Part shown: positions 7,410 to 14,719 of the stretch, piece by piece
Numbering within the stretch: position 1 is the first letter of the stretch
Layout: the number at the start of each line of letters is the position of its first letter
Virus record (IMG/VR): IMGVR_UViG_3300013132_000047
Location: 1-64,000 of that record
DNA length: 64,000 nucleotides
Strand: one strand, 5' to 3'
Source of the DNA: a virus
Position numbers and translations under genes: made by a program
The notes under the pieces: generated by a model
Database searches by the model: none
What the model saw: the letters and a program-made list of their open reading frames with translations, nothing else
What the model was told of the DNA's origin: nothing

Positions 7410-7919
7410 TTATAACTTTAATTCTGATAAACGTAAATCTATTTTGTCTAAACGTTCAGCAAAAATTTCTGCTAGAACGTCTTCATCTATTCCATTTTCT
7501 TTGATGAAACGTTCATGCATTTGTGCAACTATAGAATCAATTATAAATTCTGATTCCATATCCCAAGAAATCCAGATATTTCCATAAGACTCTTTTATGT
7601 GCCTTATGGTGTTTTGAATTTCTTTAGAACTATACCCCCCCCAAATACCGTAGTCTTCTTGGTTGACTAACGCTAGTTTTAGGCATTGTCGAGTCACTGG
7701 GCAAGTAGTGCAGATTTCTTCTGCTACAGATTTTTCTTGTGCGTGGCTGCGCGGAAACATTGTTCCAACATCAACCGCCCAGCAACTCGACAATGGAGCC
7801 CAATTTTTCTTACTTGTTTGAAGATGCCGGTAAAAATGCTCTAAAGCTTTATATGGTGGTAATGGAAGTTCTTCTTCATCGTCTTCGGTTTTTGCATCAA
7901 TCTTTAAAATCTGATTCAT
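7410..7919 (-). CDS. WhiB-like iron-sulfur transcription factor, 169 aa
   Basis: Actinobacteria and their phages use WhiB-like proteins, which bind a 4Fe-4S cluster and the primary sigma factor to alter transcription. Four ligand cysteines are visible: C46, C70, C73 and C79 (SSCW, ICTTCPVTRQC), followed by the family glycine turn GIWGG (91-95). The C-terminal 70 residues are longer than in most WhiB proteins and helical, ending in an acidic/basic region (AERLDKIDLRLSEL). The N-terminal 40 residues are acidic. The start overlaps the preceding gene by 23 nt. Likely reprogrammes host or phage transcription. Confidence 0.9.
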   Translation of the reverse strand: MNQILKIDAKTEDDEEELPLPPYKALEHFYRHLQTSKKNWAPLSSCWAVDVGTMFPRSHAQEKSVAEEICTTCPVTRQCLKLALVNQEDYGIWGGYSSKEIQNTIRHIKESYGNIWISWDMESEFIIDSIVAQMHERFIKENGIDEDVLAEIFAERLDKIDLRLSELKL

Positions 7920-8574
7920 TTTGATTTGCGTTTTCTGGAGATAGTCTATTTTTAATAATTAAAGTAGAATAAGATGCAACATATAATTGTTTGGAAATTT
8001 TATCATCAAACTTCCCAAACTCTAAGAGACTATTATCTACGTCTATTCCAAGGTCTTCACAAGAAATGAGATAAGAGTTTTGTAGTTTGTTTAGCTTCCA
8101 ATCAAGATAATCATTATAGTTACGTAGATAAAAATCGACTTTAGCGTGTTCTTCTTCTGATTTAGAACGCTCACTCATTTCAAGCAAAGTATTAGAGTAA
8201 AATTTGATTGTATGAATAAAAATGATTTTTTGACGAATCTCATAATACGACAGGTACTTATCTAAAACACCTTCGCTCATATGGTTTACGACATCATACA
8301 AGGCAAGAAGTAGTGGCGATTCATAATTGCTGTTAAGTATATTTGAAAAGAAACTTTGCATTTCAGAAACAGCAAAAACTACGTAAGGTATGGAAGATGA
8401 TGTAACTACTACATCATCTCCCATATACTTTTTTAGGGCTTCAGCAAGTTCGTCTGGGATTTGTCTCCCATCGGGACCGATAAAGCCAACAACTTTCTGA
8501 CCACTTTGAGGATTTGAATCTTCAAAAAGATCTGAGTCTTCATCACCGGTTAGGTACGGGTTTTGGGTACTCAA
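7897..8574 (-). CDS. hypothetical protein, 225 aa
   Basis: Unrecognised. The TTG at 8574 is chosen because of AAGGA 7 nt upstream. N-terminus acidic and probably disordered (GDEDSDLFEDS), followed by a compact motif VGFIGPDGRQIPDELAEALKKYM and a long helical region (about 70-200) rich in Tyr, Asn and Lys. No catalytic motif. It overlaps the whiB-like gene at its 3' end. Confidence 0.7.
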   Translation of the reverse strand: MSTQNPYLTGDEDSDLFEDSNPQSGQKVVGFIGPDGRQIPDELAEALKKYMGDDVVVTSSSIPYVVFAVSEMQSFFSNILNSNYESPLLLALYDVVNHMSEGVLDKYLSYYEIRQKIIFIHTIKFYSNTLLEMSERSKSEEEHAKVDFYLRNYNDYLDWKLNKLQNSYLISCEDLGIDVDNSLLEFGKFDDKISKQLYVASYSTLIIKNRLSPENANQNESDFKD

Positions 8575-8583
8575 AAGAGATCC

Positions 8584-9018
8584 TTAGGTTATGGAGTTGG
8601 CAATTTTGTCTTTCGCTAGTTCATTCAAAAAAACGTTAGCGAGCTTATCTGCTTCGCTAACATATGATCGAGCGACATGTTGGATTCTAAACCGAAATTC
8701 TTCTTGAATAATTCTAATCGATTTTAAAAGAGTGTAAAGATTTTCATTCCTACACTGCCATTTCCCATTTACTTGGTTTACCACAACGGCAGAATCAGAA
8801 TATATTATTGGGTCGTTAAGTTGCGCCATAGAACAGATCAAAAGACTAGTTATCACTGCTTCGTACTCAGCCTCATTATTGGTTCGCTTACCAAGTCCGC
8901 GAGCATATCTAGCTATTTCTTTTTTGTTCTTGTAAACAACCACGCCACATGCGGCTTCACCGGTCTTTTTTTGACCTTGTCCGCGTGCTGCGCCATCACA
9001 CACAACTTCTATCAACAT
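8584..9018 (-). CDS. ribonuclease HI-like protein, 144 aa
   Basis: Degrades the RNA strand of RNA-DNA hybrids, for example primers and R-loops. The acidic catalytic set is in place: Asp8 (VVCDGAARGQG), Glu49 in the NNEAEYEAV helix, Asp75 (IYSDSAVVV) and Asp124 near the C-terminus (SEADKLAN). Length is normal for the single-domain type, which resembles the Rv2228c/plant-type RNase H subgroup. The ATG at 9018 has AGGA 6-7 nt upstream. With RecA and SSB elsewhere in the window it points to phage-encoded replication. Confidence 0.9.
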   Translation of the reverse strand: MLIEVVCDGAARGQGQKKTGEAACGVVVYKNKKEIARYARGLGKRTNNEAEYEAVITSLLICSMAQLNDPIIYSDSAVVVNQVNGKWQCRNENLYTLLKSIRIIQEEFRFRIQHVARSYVSEADKLANVFLNELAKDKIANSIT

Positions 9019-9025
9019 AATAGTC

Positions 9026-9361
9026 CTATTGAGGTGGACCGAAAATTTCTTCTTTTAATTCTTCCATAAGTAATTCTATTTTAGACTGAATAAAATCTGG
9101 CGCACGGTCGTAAAATGCTAGTATATTATCTAATTCTTTTTCCGAATAAACGGTTTTACCATTCCAAATTTTATGGCCAGTTAAAAGATAGAAAAAGATC
9201 TTTATAAGTTTTACTTCTGGAATTTTAACATCATAGCCTTGAACTATGGAAGCTGCACATTCTGTCGCAATAAATTCTAGCATTGCAACTTTTTCTTCCG
9301 AAGTTAAAAAGACTATATCGTTTAAAACCTCATTGCTTATGCTATCTAATGTCTGTAACAT
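9026..9361 (-). CDS. hypothetical protein, 111 aa
   Basis: Unrecognised, helical and acidic, with a hydrophobic middle (LIKIFFYLLTGHKIW) and a C-terminal helix ending in GPPQ. Spaced 7 nt from the RNase H gene. No cysteine cluster. Confidence 0.65.
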   Translation of the reverse strand: MLQTLDSISNEVLNDIVFLTSEEKVAMLEFIATECAASIVQGYDVKIPEVKLIKIFFYLLTGHKIWNGKTVYSEKELDNILAFYDRAPDFIQSKIELLMEELKEEIFGPPQ

Positions 9362-9374
9362 TTTGACCTTTAGT

Positions 9375-9536
9375 TTAATTTAGTTTTTCGTCGGATAAAC
9401 TAACAAGATTCCTGATATCTAAAAGAATATCTGTTACCTTGTCGGAATCGCAAAGTTTTTGGTTCTTAAACTCAGAAACACCAAAATCTATAAGATCAAG
9501 TATCTCTTCTACTGTCGGCGTAGCTGACGATACCAT
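9375..9536 (-). CDS. hypothetical protein, 53 aa
   Basis: Small acidic helical protein beginning MVSSATPTVEEILDLIDFG. Its ATG overlaps the stop of the previous gene as TAATG, typical of translational coupling, which supports it being real. Confidence 0.6.
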   Translation of the reverse strand: MVSSATPTVEEILDLIDFGVSEFKNQKLCDSDKVTDILLDIRNLVSLSDEKLN

Positions 9537-10057
9537 TACAGTTCCTCAACATTAAAAGTTTTATTTGCGATGTCAAAAATAATTACTGTATTCACATGAT
9601 CGCTTTGATAATGCATAAGCGAGGAAACGATAGCGTCACCAACTTGTTGTACTAACGTTTTAATTTCGTAAAGTGCCTCAAAGAAATCGTCATCAATAAA
9701 AATCTTATTATTATCTTTATCCACTTTTTTGAGGCCAAAGATACTCGGGAACATAAACAAATTATTTGCTTGCATTTCTACGTAAAGCCAAGGGCGATGT
9801 AGAGAAGTATCCACAAAAGCAGACAAGTCAACCTTATAGTTTATTGTGCTTATAAATGGAGTTGCATAGCTATCTGTATCTTCATCGTAGTAGGTCTCCA
9901 CAAAGAAACCAAACGATTCAAAGTACGGAAAACCTTTTCTTAGTTCGTATAAATGCTCGCAAAAAGCTTGCGGAAAGGTGGTCTTAAATTCATATCTAAT
10001 GTTTACGTATGATTTTACAAGCTGATGTAAATCTTTTTTTAACAACAGAACACTCAT
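9536..10057 (-). CDS. hypothetical protein, 173 aa
   Basis: Unrecognised, mixed alpha/beta, rich in Phe and Tyr, with an acidic central segment (KVDKDNNKIFIDDDFFE). The start overlaps the upstream stop (ATGA) and the end overlaps the next start (TAATG), so it lies within a coupled run of genes. Confidence 0.7.
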   Translation of the reverse strand: MSVLLLKKDLHQLVKSYVNIRYEFKTTFPQAFCEHLYELRKGFPYFESFGFFVETYYDEDTDSYATPFISTINYKVDLSAFVDTSLHRPWLYVEMQANNLFMFPSIFGLKKVDKDNNKIFIDDDFFEALYEIKTLVQQVGDAIVSSLMHYQSDHVNTVIIFDIANKTFNVEEL

Positions 10058-10407
10058 CAGTCAACTAACTCCATTTTTTTGAAAGTTTTAGAAAAACCCA
10101 ACATCCAGGGTGCAGTTTCTAAGCCATCTAGCCATTGCGCAACTGTGGGAATACATCCTAAGTCTTCTAGAATATGGTTTTCGCATATGTCTCGTATGCT
10201 GTATTCTTTTTTGTTGGAGTTTATTCGGTAAACACCAAATAATTCTTGCGCAATGTATATACCAAAACTAGAATGCAATATTGCACGATGACGCATGTCT
10301 GGAATGTGCGCTTTAGAACTGTCTAAGAATTCGTGAATATCAATGTAATCATCGATAGTCCCGCCAAATTTAATAACTGAAAGCTTAGAGTGAACCAGCG
10401 GTTTCAT
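10057..10407 (-). CDS. conserved phage-type protein (DUF6915-like), 116 aa
   Basis: Contains IDIHEFLDSSKAHIPDMRH followed by RAILHSSFGIYIAQELFG, a His-rich helical signature I associate with the DUF6915 phage family. The ATG at 10407 is chosen because of AAAGGACG just upstream; the longer frame only overlaps the preceding gene. No function is known for the family. Confidence 0.65.
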   Translation of the reverse strand: MKPLVHSKLSVIKFGGTIDDYIDIHEFLDSSKAHIPDMRHRAILHSSFGIYIAQELFGVYRINSNKKEYSIRDICENHILEDLGCIPTVAQWLDGLETAPWMLGFSKTFKKMELVD

Positions 10408-11017
10408 TTTCGTCCTTTGGTATAACACTGTAGGGCTGAAACACAACCTCTAAAGGTGAAACGTAATGAATTTTGTCTTTAATCTTTACAACAAAATTAT
10501 TATCACCGCTTACGGGATCTCCATTGACAACTACAATTTCCATGTTATCGTCAGTAGAGATTTTTGCTCCATTCAAAAAAGTTTTTGGAAGCCTCACTTT
10601 TTCAAATGAATCCACATTAGGCCCATTTGCCGATGGCTCTACACACGAAATCCAGTAACAAAGAATTTGTGTTTGTAAAATAGGGGAAGATTTATGAAAG
10701 ACTTGATTTAGGAGATCAATTGTTGCAGGATTAATAATTATATGTGAAGGAAGAAGGTATTCGTATGACGAATTTTGTTCTCCAAGAAAAAAACTTTCAA
10801 TATCTAGCATTGTTAAATCACTGAGTAAAGATGCGTTTTCGCTATTTTTTGTGTTGTTTGATTCTGATTTATATTTCTTGGAAAGAATTTCAACATCTTT
10901 TTGCAGACATGCAAAGTCGCAATACTTTCCGAGATGAAAATTATTTGAATCAATAATTACTAAATCAAAACTTTTATGCTCATTTGCGACTAAACATTCT
11001 CCACAATCAAAATTCAT
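10385..11017 (-). CDS. hypothetical protein with N-terminal cysteines, 210 aa
   Basis: The ATG at 11017 (MNFDCGECLVANEH) has AAAGG 8 nt upstream; the upstream part of the open frame reads through a tRNA-like element and is not coding. Cysteines in DCGEC and YCDFAC (residues 5-55) could bind one zinc. The rest is mixed alpha/beta with no known motif. Overlaps the next gene by 23 nt. Confidence 0.65.
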   Translation of the reverse strand: MNFDCGECLVANEHKSFDLVIIDSNNFHLGKYCDFACLQKDVEILSKKYKSESNNTKNSENASLLSDLTMLDIESFFLGEQNSSYEYLLPSHIIINPATIDLLNQVFHKSSPILQTQILCYWISCVEPSANGPNVDSFEKVRLPKTFLNGAKISTDDNMEIVVVNGDPVSGDNNFVVKIKDKIHYVSPLEVVFQPYSVIPKDENETAGSL

Positions 11018-11104
11018 AATATGCCTTTCAGATGGATAATGCTTCCCCCCTTTTCCGGTTAGATGGGGGTTTTGATATTCGTAGCTTATACATCGGCCTC
11101 CGGC

Positions 11105-11149
11105 GCAGATAAAGGGATTCGAACCCTTTAATACCACCTAGGTATCTGC
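11105..11149 (-). ncRNA. tRNA-like minihelix (acceptor + T-arm, no anticodon arm)
   Basis: On the leftward strand: a 7-bp acceptor-like stem (GCAGATA at 11149-11143 with TATCTGC at 11111-11105), then a 14-nt connector containing GGTGGTA, then a perfect T-arm (AAGGG, loop TTCGAAT, CCCTT). No anticodon arm is present. The connector's GG could dock with the T-loop as G18/G19 do in a tRNA elbow. It lies in the leader of 10385-11017. Either a deleted tRNA gene or a mimic recognised by tRNA enzymes such as RNase P. Confidence 0.6.
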
Positions 11150-11157
11150 CGTTTGCG

Positions 11158-11859
11158 TTAAACGCAAACTATTTCATTAAGATCATGTTTAGAGCATACA
11201 GATTCAATTGTATTGTTAGCTTTATAATTGCTGTCAATTTCTGTGTTTGAACTTGGCCAAAAATCTATTGGAATTTCTCCACGTCTTTGCCAAGTAAGAA
11301 AGTACTGAGGCCAATTTTTAATCTTGCGATTTAATTGCGTATAAAACCACAGTAAAACTGGATTACAAGATAATTGTTCTATAAAGCGAAAATCATTATT
11401 GCCTTTATCATTCATGAATACACTATACAGGTCATTGAAAGTTTTTATAGGGTCAAAATCTATTGAGGCATTTTGCAGAAACTCTGATCTTGCAAACTCT
11501 GGTTCTTGCTCTATTCGCCTGTAATCTGAGGTTCCAGAGAAACAAAGGTAGCTGATTGAATAATTGCTTAAAGGCGCATTAAATAAAAACGGATCGTCTT
11601 TTAGATTAGAACTAAAGTATATATCTAAAAAGCTACTTCTACCTGTTTCCCCTAACTGCCCTACGTTACATAATGTTTTAGTGGAATATACTACAAAATA
11701 TGTCCACGGAACAGAAATATAGTATTCTTTTGAAGCATAGCTATATTTCATTATTTGGGGCTCTAATCGTATCAACGATTTGCATGATTTTGTTTCACGC
11801 CACTTTTCCCCATACATTGTCGTGAACGTTTCGTATTTTGATTTGATAATTTCTATCAT
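11158..11859 (-). CDS. hypothetical protein, 233 aa
   Basis: Unrecognised. Begins MIEIIKSKYETFTTMYGEKW; the ATG at 11859 is 2 nt past the mature 3' end of the tmRNA and has no ribosome binding site, so translation may depend on tmRNA processing, or a later start may be used. Rich in aromatic residues (PWTYFVVYS, PVLLWFYTQL). Its last codons form a GTTTGCG/CGCAAAC hairpin just before the tRNA-like element. Confidence 0.6.
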   Translation of the reverse strand: MIEIIKSKYETFTTMYGEKWRETKSCKSLIRLEPQIMKYSYASKEYYISVPWTYFVVYSTKTLCNVGQLGETGRSSFLDIYFSSNLKDDPFLFNAPLSNYSISYLCFSGTSDYRRIEQEPEFARSEFLQNASIDFDPIKTFNDLYSVFMNDKGNNDFRFIEQLSCNPVLLWFYTQLNRKIKNWPQYFLTWQRRGEIPIDFWPSSNTEIDSNYKANNTIESVCSKHDLNEIVCV

Positions 11860-11861
11860 AG

Positions 11862-12251
11862 TGGAGCTGGGGGGAATCGAACCCCCGTCTTTCGGGTGAA
11901 ACTTTATTGTGATACAACCATTCCCGTTTTAGCGACGGGTCGCTAGGGCCGATCGGCTCTGTGGGAGCTTCACGATTCCACCATCCGCGCTTTCTCGGAA
12001 GTCAAACAGTCTTTCCTGTTGGTCTATTTGTCTTTCCAAATTGTCCCTCTAGTTTCCGTTGACAGGCACTAGATAAGCCCCGGGCACTAGTCAGACTAGT
12101 GCACCCTCCTCAACGAGGAGAGTGGCCAGTTCGGCATCCCAATCGCAGACGTAATCATCGGCGTTTATTTTTGTGCCCCGTTTAACGTCTCTGAGCAAGA
12201 CGGGTTGCACGCAAAAGTTTCCTGGACCCAAAATCGAAACCAGTCAGCCCC
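11862..12251 (-). ncRNA. ssrA: tmRNA (transfer-messenger RNA)
   Basis: About 390 nt. The 5' end GGGGCTGACTGGTTTCGA pairs its first 7 nt with CAGCTCC near the 3' end (7 bp with one G-U); the T-arm GGGGG-TTCGATT-CCCCC precedes it. CCA is not encoded. The tag frame runs from about 12162 to the TGA at 12093-12091, which lies in the loop of a GCACTAGT/ACTAGTGC hairpin as is usual. Read from the GCC at 12162 the tag would be 23 residues, starting ADDYVCDWD and ending EEGALV, much longer than the usual 10-15 and without the LAA/ALA ending. The exact resume codon is inferred. Rescues stalled ribosomes. Confidence 0.92.
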
Positions 12252-12265
12252 GCTGTTGTAGTAAG

Positions 12266-12337
12266 AGCCTCCTCAGAGAATCGAACTCTGATCTCGGCTT
12301 TACAAGAGCCGTGTAATAGCCGTTATACTAAAGAGGC
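12266..12337 (-). tRNA. tRNA-Thr (anticodon TGT)
   Basis: Cloverleaf with acceptor GCCTCTT, anticodon stem-loop CGGCT-CTTGTAA-AGCCG giving anticodon TGT (reads ACA), and T-arm with TTCGATT. 72 nt, CCA not encoded. It lies 14 nt upstream of the tmRNA 5' end, so both may be processed from one precursor. Confidence 0.93.
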
Positions 12338-12340
12338 ATT

Positions 12341-12610
12341 TTAAAGAGAGGCTTGTCTTTCTAATTCCACAATACCTCCCGGAGTGAAAAACTCAATTTC
12401 ATCATCGTCTTGCAAAACGTAATCCCATGAAACTTGAATACAACTTGTGATCATGCTAGTCACGGGATTACGCTTCAAAACCTTCATTGGGGAGTGGTTT
12501 AGGGAAATCCCAGTAAAATACTGTTTATTAGACACAACAGTTTGCTGTATTGTTGTTCCTGCAGCACTTTGGAATTTTAATCTTGTATCGCCCCAAATAA
12601 TTTTAACCAT
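12341..12610 (-). CDS. second ubiquitin-like (beta-grasp) protein, 89 aa
   Basis: Starts with strand MVKIIWGDTRLKF and ends in YVLQDDDEIEFFTPGG (64-79) plus a 10-residue tail IVELERQASL. The segment YVLQDDDEIEF closely matches YVIQPGDNIEF of the cassette Ubl at 2406-2651, so the two look like paralogous beta-grasp proteins. The Gly-Gly followed by a tail resembles a Ubl precursor that a JAMM protease would trim. The ATG at 12610 has a strong GGAGGAGG. It sits 9.7 kb from the E1/JAMM/E2 genes, between a tRNA and small unknown genes. The Ubl call is by motif and is tentative. Confidence 0.6.
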   Translation of the reverse strand: MVKIIWGDTRLKFQSAAGTTIQQTVVSNKQYFTGISLNHSPMKVLKRNPVTSMITSCIQVSWDYVLQDDDEIEFFTPGGIVELERQASL

Positions 12611-12764
12611 GTTTTTCCTCCTCCCCTTTTCTTTTTAGATTATCGTAAATATCTTGTATTTTATCTTCAGCTTTTTTAAGCTCTGATTTCTTGTTTTTCT
12701 TTGTTATGCGTTTTGGCACTATCTTTCCAAACACTAAATCCACTGACATGAGATTTCTGATCAT
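12603..12764 (-). CDS. hypothetical basic protein, about 53 aa
   Basis: Lys-rich helical protein ending KRKGEEEKHG, overlapping the Ubl start by 8 nt. The start is uncertain (ATG at 12764 or 12749); a longer version would overlap almost all of 12676-12834. No known motif. Confidence 0.45.
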   Translation of the reverse strand: MIRNLMSVDLVFGKIVPKRITKKNKKSELKKAEDKIQDIYDNLKRKGEEEKHG

Positions 12765-12834
12765 GTCCCCACGGAAGAAGGCATTGTTCATACATGTTAT
12801 TTGGATTTTTTTCAAGGCATCGACATAATTTCAT
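12676..12834 (-). CDS. small zinc-motif protein, 52 aa
   Basis: Reads MKLCRCLEKNPNNMYEQC followed by LLPWGHDQKSH. The CxC ... C-x5-H-x4-H arrangement is the pattern of small actinophage zinc proteins (C-x-LP-GH---H type). The ATG overlaps the previous stop as ATGA. Function unknown. Confidence 0.6.
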   Translation of the reverse strand: MKLCRCLEKNPNNMYEQCLLPWGHDQKSHVSGFSVWKDSAKTHNKEKQEIRA

Positions 12835-12998
12835 TCTGCATCCCAGTATTCAACGTAATAATTTTCGTTTGACCAATTTGGAGAATAAGAATATTTCTCT
12901 TCTTCAAGAAGATAATATTCTTCAAAAAGATCATCTTCTGAAGGCTCGTAGAGCTCCTCAATAATATCCTCATACTCCAATTCGAGATAATCTTGCAT
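12831..12998 (-). CDS. small acidic protein, 55 aa
   Basis: Very acidic, Tyr-rich (MQDYLELEYEDIIEELYEP), possibly a DNA mimic or an interaction peptide, though that is speculation. AGGAG lies 6 nt before the ATG. Its stop overlaps the next start (ATGA). Confidence 0.6.
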   Translation of the reverse strand: MQDYLELEYEDIIEELYEPSEDDLFEEYYLLEEEKYSYSPNWSNENYYVEYWDAE

Positions 12999-13118
12999 CT
13001 ATGCTCCTGTAATCACCTTTATGCTTATGTATAAAGAAGTTACCACTAAAAAATAGTAACCCATTTTCTTTTTTGGGGATTGACTTTTCCACCAATAAAC
13101 TAAAAAATCTGGGTCCAT
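12999..13118 (-). CDS. small membrane peptide, 39 aa
   Basis: The ATG overlaps the preceding stop (TGATG) and the TAG abuts the next ATG. The sequence has a basic middle (SQSPKKKMG) then a hydrophobic helix (YYFLVVTSLYISIKVI), consistent with a one-pass membrane protein. The exact tiling with both neighbours argues that it is real. Confidence 0.5.
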   Translation of the reverse strand: MDPDFLVYWWKSQSPKKKMGYYFLVVTSLYISIKVITGA

Positions 13119-13531
13119 CAAAAATATTCCGCTCTATAAACCATATTTTTGGCAACCCACAAATTTACCCGATTTTTTATAAATCCAGGCCCTATCAGTT
13201 CACTAGTTCCATCACGCATAACAACTCGACATTGATTGCCTCCCTGGATAGCTAAATCAAAAGCAAGTTGTTCAGTTTTGTCAATGTACTCTGGTGCATG
13301 ATCAAATGCAGGTGCTAGCATAACTGAAACAATTCGGCTATTAGGCCTATTGTAAAACCAGTCTTTATACTCGATCACCACTGAACTTTTTGTCAAAAGC
13401 TCTAATGGCCACATATCCTCATCAACAAAAGGAATGTAACTTCTATCATAGATTGGGAATTCTTTTTCAAAATCTTCTATAAAAACTAGACCTTCTCCGG
13501 TGCTAGTTTCAATATTTACAACGTATTTCAT
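13118..13531 (-). CDS. hypothetical protein, 137 aa
   Basis: Unrecognised mixed alpha/beta protein, beginning MKYVVNIETSTGEGLVF. ATG at 13531 overlaps the previous stop. No membrane segment or cysteine cluster. Confidence 0.7.
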   Translation of the reverse strand: MKYVVNIETSTGEGLVFIEDFEKEFPIYDRSYIPFVDEDMWPLELLTKSSVVIEYKDWFYNRPNSRIVSVMLAPAFDHAPEYIDKTEQLAFDLAIQGGNQCRVVMRDGTSELIGPGFIKNRVNLWVAKNMVYRAEYF

Positions 13532-13950
13532 TATTTCTCTAGTTTCACTATTTTTAAAAAGTTATTAAAAACGCTATAAATTAATTCACTATCTGCCGAA
13601 TAGTATTCTTCTAAAACCATAATTGCATCAGATACAGTCATTTCGTTTTCGTCGTAGCTAATTGAACCTTCAGAGGTTAAAGCGCTATGGACAATTTGAT
13701 GGTTCGTATTGTTCATGAGATCATACACTTCGTAAATGCGCATATCACCATAGGTGCTTTTTATTGTATCAGAATAGTTTTTTAAAGCTTCTTTTTTGCT
13801 TGTGTAATATTGATTTGTGTGCAAATATTCGCCCAAATAATCGTAGGTACAATCATTGTACTGCCGTCCTAGAGTTCCACCAAGTAAAACGTAGAGCTCA
13901 TTTGGCAATTCGACAGAATCTTTGCCGCCGTCAATGCTTAAAGTTCTCAC
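13531..13950 (-). CDS. hypothetical protein, 139 aa
   Basis: Unrecognised. The start is GTG at 13950 (no ATG nearby); it overlaps the upstream gene by 20 nt. Helical C-terminus (AIMVLEEYYSADSELIY). Tyr-rich. Confidence 0.65.
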   Translation of the reverse strand: MRTLSIDGGKDSVELPNELYVLLGGTLGRQYNDCTYDYLGEYLHTNQYYTSKKEALKNYSDTIKSTYGDMRIYEVYDLMNNTNHQIVHSALTSEGSISYDENEMTVSDAIMVLEEYYSADSELIYSVFNNFLKIVKLEK

Positions 13951-14149
13951 TATTGTCCATTTCCTCTATTTCCCTAATGTATTTAAACATAGAGAATTCT
14001 TGTTCGTTGATCATAGCTTTTTTGTAGTTTTTTACTAAAGCTAAAAAAGTTGATCCTATAAGAAATGAGTATAAAACATTTTTACTGCAATAAGATAGAA
14101 AACGTTTTACATCTTTGTTTGATAAATTTTTATAGTCTATTTTTTGCAT
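13931..14149 (-). CDS. hypothetical protein, 72 aa
   Basis: Small helical protein with a hydrophobic central segment (VLYSFLIGSTFLALV, about 25-40), possibly one membrane helix, between basic and acidic ends. Overlaps both neighbours by about 20 nt. Confidence 0.6.
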   Translation of the reverse strand: MQKIDYKNLSNKDVKRFLSYCSKNVLYSFLIGSTFLALVKNYKKAMINEQEFSMFKYIREIEEMDNSENFKH

Positions 14150-14288
14150 TTAAATATTCCTTGATCATTGAGAAAGTGTTAGTATGTATTTCTACCAAAC
14201 TTATTATCTCATTTTGGTCAAGTATAAATCTAACTTTTTTAGATTCATTTATTGAAAAGTAGCGGTCGCTAACATTTTGATTGGACAT
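14130..14288 (-). CDS. hypothetical protein, 52 aa
   Basis: The ATG at 14288 (MSNQNVSDRYFSI) is preferred to one 24 nt upstream because AGAGG lies before it. Alpha/beta, charged. Its 5' end overlaps the end of 14249-14719. Confidence 0.55.
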   Translation of the reverse strand: MSNQNVSDRYFSINESKKVRFILDQNEIISLVEIHTNTFSMIKEYLNAKNRL

Positions 14289-14719
14289 TCTGGTACCTCT
14301 TTTGTTGGCCACCAGTATTCTATATCATTTCGAACACTCCATCCGAATTGGCTGTAGTGTTCGAAATTTTTACGCAAAAGATTGCTTTGATGAGATTGAT
14401 GTAAGTTATGGTTACCAAGCCACCAAGGTTCTTTAAAGGGACCATTCAAACATTCAAAGGCTGCAATAGTTTTGTCTAAGCAGACATTGTCTTTGTAGCC
14501 TCTGGCTGTCCATTCAGCTATGGTGACAAATTGATATTCAAGAAGTTTTTCTTCATAATTTTCCCACATAAGGACTGCCGGGTGGTTTGCCCAACCAGAA
14601 CTTAGGCCGCAAAGTACGTTCATAATTTGCATTGTTTCGACACGTTGCTTGCCTAAGCGTTTGTAATCTAAACATTCTACGGTTTTTTGAAAGTCTTTAT
14701 ATGGAAGAAACGTTTGCAT
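14249..14719 (-). CDS. pyrimidine-dimer DNA glycosylase-like (Pyr_excise family), 156 aa
   Basis: The N-terminus MQTFLPYKDF followed by VECLDYKRLGKQRVETMQIM is the typical start of the Pyr_excise family, which includes T4 endonuclease V; later GWANHPAVLMWENY and HQSHQSNLLRK also fit. The family excises UV-induced dimers, but many phage members are untested. The gene abuts the deaminase (TAGATG junction), so both may serve DNA or nucleotide upkeep. Confidence 0.75.
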   Translation of the reverse strand: MQTFLPYKDFQKTVECLDYKRLGKQRVETMQIMNVLCGLSSGWANHPAVLMWENYEEKLLEYQFVTIAEWTARGYKDNVCLDKTIAAFECLNGPFKEPWWLGNHNLHQSHQSNLLRKNFEHYSQFGWSVRNDIEYWWPTKEVPECPIKMLATATFQ

